Below, piece by piece: positions 14,916 through 23,009 of a stretch of 27,039 nucleotides of DNA; positions within the stretch are counted from its first letter, which is position 1; each line of letters begins with the position of its first letter. Origin of the DNA: JAQGMJ01 sp036271855 (GTDB taxonomy: Bacteria; Pseudomonadota; Gammaproteobacteria; Burkholderiales; JAEUOS01). The position numbers and the translations under genes were made by a program. The stretch spans positions 1-27,039 of the forward strand of contig DATAZV010000086.1 of assembly GCA_036271855.1 (NCBI GenBank), written 5' to 3'. The notes below the pieces were generated by a model that saw nothing but the letters and a program-made list of their open reading frames with translations, had not been told where the DNA came from and made no database searches.

Positions 14916-17419
14916 GCGTCCTCCCGCGCGCCGGCCGGCCCGTGCATGGCGTCATGCAGGTCCTGCGCCAGCACATAGCGCGTCATGTCCAGCGTCGAGC
15001 CGAGCCACATCGAGGGCATGTTGAGGTCGTAGCCGGTCACGTCGGCATCCTTGAACAGCGGCTCTTCGGGCACCAGCAGGCGGCCGTAGGCAGCCACCGT
15101 GTCCCACTCGTCGGCGCCGGGAAACTGGGTGATGAAAGTGCGCGCCACCGCCACGTACTCGCGCGCCATCCCTTCCATGCGCAGGATCTCCAGCAGCGCC
15201 AGTCGCACGCGCTGCGGGTCGGGGGTGCGATCGGCCGCATATTCGAGCAGGTTGATCGCGCGGTTGGTGTCGAAGTCTTCCTGGTAGTAGGTGCGCGCCA
15301 GGGAGATGATCGACTGCGGCGCCTTGAGTTTGGCCTGTCCATGCACGATTTCCGGAAACAGCTTGAGTTCGAATTCCTGGCGATACAGCTGCGCGCGCAT
15401 CTCCGAGTCGTCGCCGCCGCCGAGGTCGAAGTCGAGGGTGCGGTGCGCGCCGGTGGGCACCATCGGCGCCTGCGCCACCGGTTCGGCCAGATGCGCGGCC
15501 GCCAGTTCGTCCACCAGGGCCTTCATCCGCGCCATCGTCGGCGAGGGCTCGCTGCTTGCGGCCGCCGGCACAAAGGTTACATCGTGGGCCGGCGACGGCG
15601 GTGGTTCCGGATCGCCGCCGAACGGGTCGGCAGCCTCTGCCGGAGCCGGGGTCGGGGCCGGCGTGACAGGCTGCGCTGCCGGCGCACCTTCGAGCAAGAA
15701 TTCTATCGGCTCACCGTGAGCGGCAGCAGTGGGAGTCTCCTGCGGCCCTGCTTCCGACGCCTCACCCTCGCCCTCGCCCGGCGCCGGCAAATCGAAGGAG
15801 ATCGGCGGCAACTCGGCTATGGCTACCGCATCCGCTGCCGGCGCGCCGAGGTCCAGCGGCGCGGGTGCCTGGGGCGGCTGCGGCACCGCCTGCGGCGGAT
15901 CGTCGAGGCTGAATTCGGGCTCGTCGTCTCCGCGTGGCGGATTGGTGTAGAAATCCTCCACCGGCGGCGCCGCTGCGGCAGCCGGCGCCATCTCTATCGT
16001 CTTGGTGATGGGAGCGGAGTCGTCATCGTCCGGCGTCTTTTTTGCCGACGGCGGCGTTGGCCGGGGCGTTGCCACCCGCGGACCCGCGGGCACCGGCCGT
16101 CCCATCGCCGGTTTAACCGGCCTGGGGGCCGCGACAGGGGCTACGACCGGGGCCGGCGGCACCACCTCGTCCGCCCGCCACGCCGGATGGCCCGATTCGT
16201 CGTCAAACTGGGGGTCGATCCGCTCTTCCGGTGCCTGCGCTGCCTGGGATGCCTGGGCTGCCTGCTCGGGCACCAGGCGCCGCCAGCGCGCGGCCCGTTC
16301 TTCGCCGCGCCGGCGGAACTTCCAGAACAACAGCGCCGCCAGCGCAACACAGCCGATGAAACCCAGGGCCGCGGCCAGGCCATTGAGCCAGGCCGACAGG
16401 GTGCGCTTGTCCTCTTCCAGCTGGGCGATGCGCTTGGCGTCATTGGCGCGCGCCGCATCGCGCTCGCGCTGGATGCTGGCAATCTGCGCCTTCAGGTCGT
16501 TGACCGCGCCGCCCAGGCGGCCGACGTCGTCCTGCATCTTCTGGTTTTCGGCCAGCGGATTGTCGACCATGCGGGCGCGCCATTCAGCGCGCAGTTTGTT
16601 CCGCAACTCGGGGGTGGCGCCGGCAATCCCCGGCACACCCAGGCTGGCCAGGGTATCGCTGCTGCGCAGCAGCGGCGCGGCGTTGGGCGAGTCGCTACCC
16701 GGCCGCGACAGGGTCAGTTTGAATTTCGACTGTGCCTCCTCGGCCACCCGTGGGCGGGCGCCGCGCCTGCCGGGGGGAGGCGTGACCCCGGGCTCATAAG
16801 GCAGGGCGGCGGCAGGAGCCCTGGCCGCACCAGCGCCAGGGGCAGAAGCGCCGCCTGCGGCTGCCGCAGGCGCCCGGCCGCGGCGCGGCCGGCGCGATTC
16901 TTCGGCCGCCGCGGACGGCGGCGCGGCGCCGGCGTCCGCCGCGGTGGCGGGTCCGCGCGCGGTGGCGGCGACGGCGGCGGCGCTGCGCTCCGGCGCGCCA
17001 TAGGCGCCGCGCAGGGGCGGCGTATCGGTGCGCGGCGGATCCAGCGCCACCATGTACTCGCGGTCCATGGTCACCGAAGGGCCGCAATTGACCGACAGCG
17101 ACAGGCGCATCAGCGGCTCTTCCACCGGGCGCACCGTGCGGATGGTAATGACGCCGCCGCCTGCCTCCGACAGTACGTCGATGCGCGGGTCCGGCAGATC
17201 GGGCACCCCGGCGCCGGCCGCCGTAGCGTTGGCGCCGCGGGTGCGGATGCACAGCGGCACCACATCGTCGCCGCGCGGCGCGACATAGCGAACCTTGCCC
17301 ACGAAAGGCTCCCCCAGCCGGGACTGGATCGTCAGTTCACCCAGTGACAGGGCATGGGCGGCACCGGCCAGCGCCATGGCGCCGGCCAGAACGCCCGCAC
17401 GGAGCAAGGTGATTGACAA
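14912..17419 (-). CDS. FimV-like type IV pilus/polar hub protein
   Basis: About 835 residues. A signal peptide (LRAGVLAGAMALAGAAHA) is followed directly by the FimV N-terminal hallmark LSLGELTIQSRLGEPF and a beta domain to about residue 130. An Ala/Pro-rich linker, a coiled coil (about 288-340, ending QLEEDKR) and one membrane helix (about 341-367, then RRR) follow. The cytoplasmic part is a long acidic Pro/Ala-rich segment ending in a helical, TPR-like domain (about 690-785). This is the order found in FimV/TspA proteins, which organise type IV pili and polar signalling; no LysM motif was recognised. The start is set at TTG 17419, which follows GGGAAAC and begins the signal peptide; ATG 17581 would add 54 atypical residues. 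It overlaps the PilZ-like gene. Confidence 0.82.
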   Translation of the reverse strand: MSITLLRAGVLAGAMALAGAAHALSLGELTIQSRLGEPFVGKVRYVAPRGDDVVPLCIRTRGANATAAGAGVPDLPDPRIDVLSEAGGGVITIRTVRPVEEPLMRLSLSVNCGPSVTMDREYMVALDPPRTDTPPLRGAYGAPERSAAAVAATARGPATAADAGAAPPSAAAEESRRPRRGRAPAAAAGGASAPGAGAARAPAAALPYEPGVTPPPGRRGARPRVAEEAQSKFKLTLSRPGSDSPNAAPLLRSSDTLASLGVPGIAGATPELRNKLRAEWRARMVDNPLAENQKMQDDVGRLGGAVNDLKAQIASIQRERDAARANDAKRIAQLEEDKRTLSAWLNGLAAALGFIGCVALAALLFWKFRRRGEERAARWRRLVPEQAAQASQAAQAPEERIDPQFDDESGHPAWRADEVVPPAPVVAPVAAPRPVKPAMGRPVPAGPRVATPRPTPPSAKKTPDDDDSAPITKTIEMAPAAAAAPPVEDFYTNPPRGDDEPEFSLDDPPQAVPQPPQAPAPLDLGAPAADAVAIAELPPISFDLPAPGEGEGEASEAGPQETPTAAAHGEPIEFLLEGAPAAQPVTPAPTPAPAEAADPFGGDPEPPPSPAHDVTFVPAAASSEPSPTMARMKALVDELAAAHLAEPVAQAPMVPTGAHRTLDFDLGGGDDSEMRAQLYRQEFELKLFPEIVHGQAKLKAPQSIISLARTYYQEDFDTNRAINLLEYAADRTPDPQRVRLALLEILRMEGMAREYVAVARTFITQFPGADEWDTVAAYGRLLVPEEPLFKDADVTGYDLNMPSMWLGSTLDMTRYVLAQDLHDAMHGPAGAREDA

Positions 17420-17852
17420 TTGCGTAGTTTCCCGGATATCGAGCCTATCGGACCCAATTTGCACAAAGCGATGCCTGAATTGCGAGCTGAACGGCCGCCA
17501 CCGACGGCGGCCCCCGAAAGACGCCACCATCCTGGCAATCCCGGGGACGGCATCGTACCACCGGCAGCTTGTTGCACTCATCCAATACTCTTTATCAATT
17601 ATTCTGCGAGCGGAATTGCCGACATTCTAATCATCTATGGGTAAACCGTCATGCAGCTTACACACGGGAAATGGAACCCAAACAGGGTAAAAGCGGCCTA
17701 AAATCCTGTTTCAAGTCAAATGTTTCCAGGCAAATTCCACTTTTTCGGGCCAAGGTCAGGCAAATCAAAGCGACCTTTGTGCCAAACCCGCCGGCCCCGC
17801 ACGCTTTATCGCCCCGTCCTCCCACTTTTTTTCGCCCTCGGCGCCCCTCTCC
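17420..17852. other. 433-bp divergent intergenic region, AT-richer than its surroundings
   Basis: This gap between the FimV-like gene and pepN has a visibly higher A/T content around 17570-17770. It probably carries promoters for both genes. TTGACA at 17413-17418 with TATCGA at 17437-17442 points toward pepN, but lies over 400 bases from its start and partly inside the FimV-like gene. TTGCAC at 17572-17577 has no good -10 partner. No RNA gene or mobile element was recognised. Confidence 0.5.
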
Positions 17853-20519
17853 ATGGACCAAGCTCTTCCGCAAACCATTTTCCTCAAGGACTATCGGCCT
17901 TTCAGCCATCGCATCGACACGGTTGAACTGCGCTTTGAGCTCGACCCCGAGAGCACCCGGGTCAGCTCCCGCCTGACCCTCGAACGCAACCCGCAAGGCG
18001 ATGCCACACTGATCCTCGAAGGCCAGGAACTGGTCCTCGAAAGAGTCGCGCTCGACGGCGTGGCCCTAAGTGCGGCGCAATACAAAGTGGATCCCCAATC
18101 CCTTACGATTCCCGCGACACCGGAAAAGTTCACCCTGGAAATCGTCACCCGTACGTCACCTGTCAGAAACACGTCATTGATGGGCCTGTACGCCTCCAAT
18201 GGCAACTACTTCACCCAGTGCGAGGCGGAAGGCTTTCGCAAGATCACCTATTTCCCCGACCGCCCGGACGTGATGTCGCGCTTCACCGTCACAGTCATCG
18301 GCGACAAGGCCGCCACCCCGGTGATGCTGTCCAATGGCAACTGCATCGAGCGCCGCGACCTCGGCGATGGCAAACACCTGGCCAAATGGGTTGACCCGTT
18401 CAAGAAGCCCGCCTACCTGTTCGCGCTGGTCGCCGGCAAACTCGAATGCATCGAGCAGGTCGTGAAAAGCGCCTCCGGCAAAAAGAAACTGCTGCAGGTG
18501 TACGTCGAGCCGCGCGACCTGTCGAAAACCCGACACGCCATGGACTCGCTGATCAAGTCGATCCGCTGGGACGAAAAGCGCTTCGGCCTGGAACTCGACC
18601 TCGACCAGTACATGATCGTCGCCACCTCCGACTTCAACATGGGGGCGATGGAGAACAAGGGCCTGAACGTCTTCAACACCAAGTTCGTTCTCGCCGACGA
18701 ACACACCGCCACCGACGGCGATTATGACGGCATCGAGTCCGTCATCGCCCATGAGTACTTCCACAACTGGACCGGCAACCGCGTCACCTGCCGCGACTGG
18801 TTCCAGCTTTCGCTGAAAGAAGGCCTGACCGTATTTCGCGACCAGGAATTCTCGATGGACATGACCGGCAGCGCCGGCGGGCGCGCGGTGCGCCGCATCG
18901 GCGACGTACGTTTATTGCGTAGCGTGCAGTTCGCCGAGGACGCCGGCCCGATGGCGCACCCCGTCAGGCCCGATTCCTACATGGAGATCAGCAATTTTTA
19001 CACGGTCACCATCTATGAAAAAGGCGCTGAGGTCGTGCGCATGGTTCAGACCATATTCGGCCGCAAGGGCTTTCGCGCCGGCATGGACCTCTACTTCAAG
19101 CGCCACGACGGCCAGGCCGTCACCACCGACGACTTTTTCGCCGCCATGGCCGACGCCAACCCCGGCGTGCTGTGCGCCGCCGAACGCGCCCAGTTCCCGC
19201 GCTGGTATAGCCAGGCCGGCACGCCGCGCGTGAGCATCAAGGCCGAGCATGATCCCAAGGCGCAAACCTACACGCTGCGCATCCGCCAGTCCTGCCCGCC
19301 GACCCCGGGGCAGGAGGAGAAAAAGCCCTTCGTCATCCCCATCACCCTGGGCCTGCTCGACCCCAAGGGCCTGGAGCTTCCCCTGCAACTGACAGGTGAA
19401 AAATTCGCCCTGGGCACTTCGGCGACGCTGCTGGCCAGCGGCGTCGACAACGTCTTCGTGTTCCAGAACATCAAGCAAAAGCCCGTGCCCTCGCTGTTGC
19501 GTGGCTTTTCCGCCCCGGTGATCCTCGACTACGACTACAGCAATGCCGAACTCGCCTTCCTGCTGACCCACGACAGCGACGACTTCAACCGCTGGGAAGC
19601 CGGCCAACGCCTGTTCCTGCGCATCCTGATCGATCTCACGCACCAAGCCGCCGCCGGTGACAAGCTGGTCCTGCCGGCCGCGGCGGTGGCCGCCTTCCGC
19701 GAGGTACTGACCCACCCGAAACTCGACGCCGCCTTCAAGACCGAAGCCCTGATGCTGCCCACCGAAGGCTATCTCTTCGAGCAGATCGGCAACAACGTCG
19801 ACCCGCAGGCCATCCACGCAGCGCGCGTCTTCATGCGCCGCACCCTGGCGCAAAAGCTCAAGGCCGAACTGCACAAGGTCTACAGCGCCAATACCGTCAA
19901 GGGCCCCTATTCGCCCGACCCGGTATCTGCCGGCAAACGCAGCCTGCAAGGCCTGGCGCTGGCCCTGCTGCTGGAACTCGGCGAGAAGGCCGACATGCAA
20001 CTGACGGCCAGGAGTTTCGATACCGCCGGCAACATGACCGACCGGATGAACGCCATCGGCGCCCTGATGCTGACCGACGGCCCCGAGCGCGCGCAAGCCC
20101 TGGCCGCCTTCTACGAAAAATTCAAGGACCAGGCCCTGGTGGTCGACAAGTGGCTGGCGCTGCAGGCCGGCGCGCGCGGCGCGGGCACGCTCCAGCAGGT
20201 CAAGGCGCTGATGGCCCACGAAGCCTTCTCGATCAAGAACCCCAACAAGGTCCGCTCCCTGATCGGTGCCTTTTGCGCCAACCCCGCCTGCTTTCACGCC
20301 GCCGACGGCTCCGGCTACGCCTTCTGGGCCGAGCGCGTGGTCGAGCTCGACGCCATCAACCCGCAAGTCGCCGCCCGCCTGGCGCGCGCGGCCTCCAGCT
20401 GGAAAAAGCTCGAACCAAAGCGCCAGGCCCTGCTCAAGGCGGCGCTCGAAGGCGTCGCGGCGAAAAGCGGATTGTCGAAGGACACCTACGAAGTGGTCAC
20501 CAAGTCCCTCGCCGTATAG
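17853..20519 (+). CDS. pepN: Aminopeptidase N (M1 zinc metallopeptidase)
   Basis: An 888-residue cytoplasmic enzyme that removes N-terminal residues from peptides, the usual length for proteobacterial PepN. Visible active-site elements are the exopeptidase motif GAMEN (264-268), the zinc ligands HEYFH (300-304) with Glu323 in LKEGLTVF, and the typical DWFQLSLKEGLTVFRDQEFS context. The start TIFLKDYRPFSHRIDTVEL is characteristic of the family, with no signal peptide, so the ATG at 17853 is right even though no strong ribosome site precedes it. It stands alone, facing away from the FimV-like gene. A structured repeat element follows 29 bases after the stop. Confidence 0.96.
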   Translation: MDQALPQTIFLKDYRPFSHRIDTVELRFELDPESTRVSSRLTLERNPQGDATLILEGQELVLERVALDGVALSAAQYKVDPQSLTIPATPEKFTLEIVTRTSPVRNTSLMGLYASNGNYFTQCEAEGFRKITYFPDRPDVMSRFTVTVIGDKAATPVMLSNGNCIERRDLGDGKHLAKWVDPFKKPAYLFALVAGKLECIEQVVKSASGKKKLLQVYVEPRDLSKTRHAMDSLIKSIRWDEKRFGLELDLDQYMIVATSDFNMGAMENKGLNVFNTKFVLADEHTATDGDYDGIESVIAHEYFHNWTGNRVTCRDWFQLSLKEGLTVFRDQEFSMDMTGSAGGRAVRRIGDVRLLRSVQFAEDAGPMAHPVRPDSYMEISNFYTVTIYEKGAEVVRMVQTIFGRKGFRAGMDLYFKRHDGQAVTTDDFFAAMADANPGVLCAAERAQFPRWYSQAGTPRVSIKAEHDPKAQTYTLRIRQSCPPTPGQEEKKPFVIPITLGLLDPKGLELPLQLTGEKFALGTSATLLASGVDNVFVFQNIKQKPVPSLLRGFSAPVILDYDYSNAELAFLLTHDSDDFNRWEAGQRLFLRILIDLTHQAAAGDKLVLPAAAVAAFREVLTHPKLDAAFKTEALMLPTEGYLFEQIGNNVDPQAIHAARVFMRRTLAQKLKAELHKVYSANTVKGPYSPDPVSAGKRSLQGLALALLLELGEKADMQLTARSFDTAGNMTDRMNAIGALMLTDGPERAQALAAFYEKFKDQALVVDKWLALQAGARGAGTLQQVKALMAHEAFSIKNPNKVRSLIGAFCANPACFHAADGSGYAFWAERVVELDAINPQVAARLARAASSWKKLEPKRQALLKAALEGVAAKSGLSKDTYEVVTKSLAV

Positions 20520-20548
20520 GCGTGCCAAAAAGCCTCGCCTCCCTCCCC

Positions 20549-20650
20549 CCGTTCGCGTTGAGCCTGTCGAAACGCGTGTGTACCACCGAGGTACGCATGC
20601 CCTGCCCCAGGGGCCTTCCTTCGGGGCGTCGGCAGGCTCAGGGCGAACGG
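20549..20650 (+). repeat. Gene-less paired inverted repeat related to the GIY-YIG cassette arms
   Basis: The left arm (20549-20571) and right arm (20628-20650, opposite strand) match at 19 of 23 positions and share the core GAGCCTGNCGA with the arms at 5712 and 6063. The left arm forms a stem GCGTT/AACGC (20555-20559/20571-20575). Between the arms lie a second hairpin (20574-20600, loop ACCGA, 11 pairs including two G-T) and CCTGCC/GGCAGG (20601-20606/20631-20636). It fills the gap between pepN and the YbaK-family gene, and carries no coding sequence. Confidence 0.88.
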
Positions 20651-20688
20651 TGGAGGAATGCCTTGGTCACCAACAAAAACAAAATCCC

Positions 20689-21177
20689 ATGACCCCGAAA
20701 GAACAATCCATCCGCGCCAACTTGAGCGTCATGCGCGTCGCCGCCATCCTCGAAGGCCATGGCGCCGAAATCGTCGTCACCGAAGAAGCGGCCCACTCGG
20801 CGGCAGAGGCCGCGCGCGTACTCGGCTGCGAACTTGCGCAAATTGCCAAGTCCATCATCTTCCGCTCCAGGGACACCGACCGCGTCGTGCTCGTCATCAC
20901 CAGTGGCGCCAATCGCGTCAACGAAAAGCGCGTGGTCGAAGAGATCGGCGAAAAAATCGGCAAGGCCGATGCCGACTTCGTGAAAGAGCGCACCGGCTTT
21001 TCGATCGGCGGCGTCTCGCCGCTGGGCCATCTCGCACCGGCGATTACGCTGATGGACCAGGACCTGATGCACTTTGCCGAAGTCTATCCGGCGGCCGGAC
21101 ATCCGAACACCATGTTCCGCATCGCACCCGCGGAACTTGCGCAGTTGGCGCAGGCAAAAGTCTGCGCCGTCGCATAG
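20689..21177 (+). CDS. YbaK/EbsC-family aminoacyl-tRNA editing deacylase
   Basis: A 162-residue single-domain protein of the YbaK/ProX family, which hydrolyses wrongly charged aminoacyl-tRNAs (YbaK itself clears Cys-tRNA-Pro). Lys54 in QIAKSIIFR matches the conserved lysine of the family; TSGANRVNEKRV, GFSIGGVSPLGH (103-114) and NTMFRIAPAEL near the end are also typical. The exact tRNA is not clear. The ATG at 20689 has a poor ribosome site; a GTG at 20650 is in frame but would lie at the edge of the repeat element. It converges on the RraA-like gene with only five bases between them. Confidence 0.87.
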   Translation: MTPKEQSIRANLSVMRVAAILEGHGAEIVVTEEAAHSAAEAARVLGCELAQIAKSIIFRSRDTDRVVLVITSGANRVNEKRVVEEIGEKIGKADADFVKERTGFSIGGVSPLGHLAPAITLMDQDLMHFAEVYPAAGHPNTMFRIAPAELAQLAQAKVCAVA

Positions 21178-21182
21178 ACGCC

Positions 21183-21929
21183 TCAACGTTTCCTGGTCGC
21201 CTCCCAGCACCCCACCTGCTCCACCAATCCCAGCTTGTCGTAGGCAGCCGCCACACCATGTATGTCCCACAGCGACTCGCCGGCGGCGATGCGCATGGCC
21301 GCATGCGCCTCTTCGGCGACCCGGTGCTCGACCGCTTCCACCGCCTCCAACGCCTTCGCGCGCGGCACCACGATCACCCCGTCGCCATCCCCCACCACCA
21401 GGTCACCCGGGTTGACGCTCACGCCATCGCAGACCACCGGCACGTTGATCGACCCCGATGCCTGCTTGTCCGGATGCATCGGCGAGATCGCGGTGGCCCA
21501 CACCGGATAGCGCCGCTCGGCCATCACGTCCACATCGCGGATCGAGCCATCCACCACCACGCCCGCCAGCCCGATGTGCTCGGCATACAGCGCCGCCAGG
21601 TAACCCCACTGCGCCGCCAGCACGCCTTCGGCGGCGATCACCAGCACGTCGCCGCGTTGCGCCATTTTTAGCGCGCGGTGCATCATCAGGTTGTCGCCCG
21701 GCCCGGGGCGCACGGTGAGTGCGTTGCCCGCCATGTGGATACCCAGGGCCAGCGGGCGCATGCGCTCGCTCATGGTGGCGCCGCGGCGCAGCTCGGCGCC
21801 CAGCACCTCGTGCAGGTCGGAAACCGGGGCCTTCAGGGCGCGTGCCAGCAGCGCCTCGCCGAAGCGCGGCAGGTCGAGATAAACGGCGTGTTCTGTCATG
21901 GGTAATCCGGCGGATGCAAAAGCGGGCAT
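21183..21929 (-). CDS. RraA-like protein / 4-hydroxy-4-methyl-2-oxoglutarate aldolase family
   Basis: A 248-residue member of the family that contains RraA (RNase E inhibitor) and class II HMG/CHA aldolases, which split 4-hydroxy-4-methyl-2-oxoglutarate or related oxo acids with a divalent metal. The metal and substrate site is visible: GDN (78-80) and GLAGVVVDGSIRD (120-132), with Asp127, Arg131 and Asp132. The ATG at 21929 is preferred because AGGTGAG precedes it; ATG 21899, ten codons on, has a weaker site but starts closer to the family norm. The divergent Bug receptor 65 bases away suggests that the pair handles one imported organic acid. The length and the context favour an aldolase over a true RraA. 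Confidence 0.87.
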   Translation of the reverse strand: MPAFASAGLPMTEHAVYLDLPRFGEALLARALKAPVSDLHEVLGAELRRGATMSERMRPLALGIHMAGNALTVRPGPGDNLMMHRALKMAQRGDVLVIAAEGVLAAQWGYLAALYAEHIGLAGVVVDGSIRDVDVMAERRYPVWATAISPMHPDKQASGSINVPVVCDGVSVNPGDLVVGDGDGVIVVPRAKALEAVEAVEHRVAEEAHAAMRIAAGESLWDIHGVAAAYDKLGLVEQVGCWEATRKR

Positions 21930-21961
21930 TTTCTCACCTGCCCGCGCGAGGCGATTGGTTT

Positions 21962-21967
21962 CATAAT
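21962..21967 (+). promoter_or_regulatory. Candidate -10 box for the Bug gene at 21995
   Basis: CATAAT lies 27 bases before the start codon, in the short 65-base gap shared with the divergent RraA-like gene. No convincing -35 is seen, so this is a weak match. Confidence 0.25.
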
Positions 21968-21994
21968 ACGTGCCGTTTCCCGGGGGGCCTTTTC

Positions 21995-22960
21995 ATGTCT
22001 TTGCAACGCGTTTTCGTTTTCATCTCCGCCCTGTTGCTCGCTGCGGCGGCCACCGCGCAACCCTACCCCGCGAAGGCGGTGCGCATGATCGTGCCGCAGG
22101 GTCCCGGCGGCGCCACCGACATTTTCGCCCGGATGATCAGCCAGAAACTCGCCGCCCGCTGGGGCCAGCCGGTGGTGGTGGAAAACCACGCCGGCGCGGC
22201 AGGGGTGATCGGCACCGACCTGGTCGCCAAGGCGCCGGCCGACGGCTACACCCTGCTGCTCACCTACGCCGGCTCGCAGGCGGTGAACCAGAGCCTGTAC
22301 GCCAAGCTGCCGTTCGACTCGGTAAAGGACTTTGCGCCCACCGCGACCCTGGCGGTGACCCCGTTCTTTTTCGTCGCCGGCCCGAAGACTACGGCCAAGA
22401 CCTTCAACGAGCTGATCGCACTGGCGCGCGCCAACCCCGGCAGCATCACCTACGGCTCTTCCGGCAACGGCTCGATCAACCACCTGATCGGCGAAATGCT
22501 GAAGACCGAAACCGGCATCAATATGGTCCATGTGCCCTACAAGGCGGTGGCCGCCGCCATGACCGACGTGATGGGCGGACAGATCGACACGGCGTTTGCC
22601 AGCGTACCCTCGGTGATCCAGAACGTGCGTAGCGGCAAGCTGCGTGCGCTGGCCGTTTCAAGCAGCAAGCGCAACAGCGCCGCGCCCGAAGTGCCGGCGG
22701 TGGCCGAACTCGGTTACCCCGGCTTCGACGTCAACCCCTGGTGGGGCATCCTGGCGCCCGCCGCCACCCCGCGCGCGGTGGTGAACAAGATCAACGCCGA
22801 CGTCGCCGACATCCTCAAGACCCCCGAGGTGCAGGCCTTCTTCAGGCAGCAGGGCGCCGACGCCTACATCACCACGCCCGAAGCCTTCCTCAAGCAACTC
22901 GAAGACGATGTGCGCAAGTGGGCTGTGGTAGTGAAGAGCTCGGGCGCGCGGCTGGACTAG
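21995..22960 (+). CDS. Bug/TctC-family extracytoplasmic solute receptor
   Basis: A 321-residue periplasmic receptor. The signal peptide (hydrophobic VFVFISALLLAAAATA) is cleaved after residue 21. The mature start QPYPAKAVRMIVPQGPGGATD carries the Bug lobe-1 motif with the glycine pair; NHAGAAGVIGTD, APADGYTLLLT, YGSSGNGS, HVPYKA, DVMGGQIDTAF and the closing region are all typical. The ATG at 21995 follows a GGGGGG run at fair spacing. It is divergent from the RraA-like aldolase gene, a common pairing of receptor and oxo-acid enzyme, and it converges on another Bug gene at 23010. No transporter membrane genes are nearby. Confidence 0.93.
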   Translation: MSLQRVFVFISALLLAAAATAQPYPAKAVRMIVPQGPGGATDIFARMISQKLAARWGQPVVVENHAGAAGVIGTDLVAKAPADGYTLLLTYAGSQAVNQSLYAKLPFDSVKDFAPTATLAVTPFFFVAGPKTTAKTFNELIALARANPGSITYGSSGNGSINHLIGEMLKTETGINMVHVPYKAVAAAMTDVMGGQIDTAFASVPSVIQNVRSGKLRALAVSSSKRNSAAPEVPAVAELGYPGFDVNPWWGILAPAATPRAVVNKINADVADILKTPEVQAFFRQQGADAYITTPEAFLKQLEDDVRKWAVVVKSSGARLD

Positions 22961-22967
22961 CGACAAG

Positions 22968-22992
22968 CCGGGCCGGCGCGTACCGGGCCCGG
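22968..22992. other. GC hairpin between convergent Bug genes
   Basis: CCGGGCC (22968-22974) pairs with GGCCCGG (22986-22992) around an 11-base loop, in the 49-base gap between two converging Bug genes. No T-run follows on either strand. Confidence 0.35.
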
Positions 22993-23009
22993 TCCTGCAG
23001 TGGTGCGCC

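Noticed and set aside
14942..17347. 801-codon plus-strand open frame opposite the FimV-like gene
   Set aside because: Arg-rich shadow of a Pro/Ala-rich gene; no domain, start site or ribosome site.
20514..20543. AGGCG/CGCCT pairing after pepN as a terminator
   Set aside because: Five pairs with a 13-base loop and no T-run; too weak.
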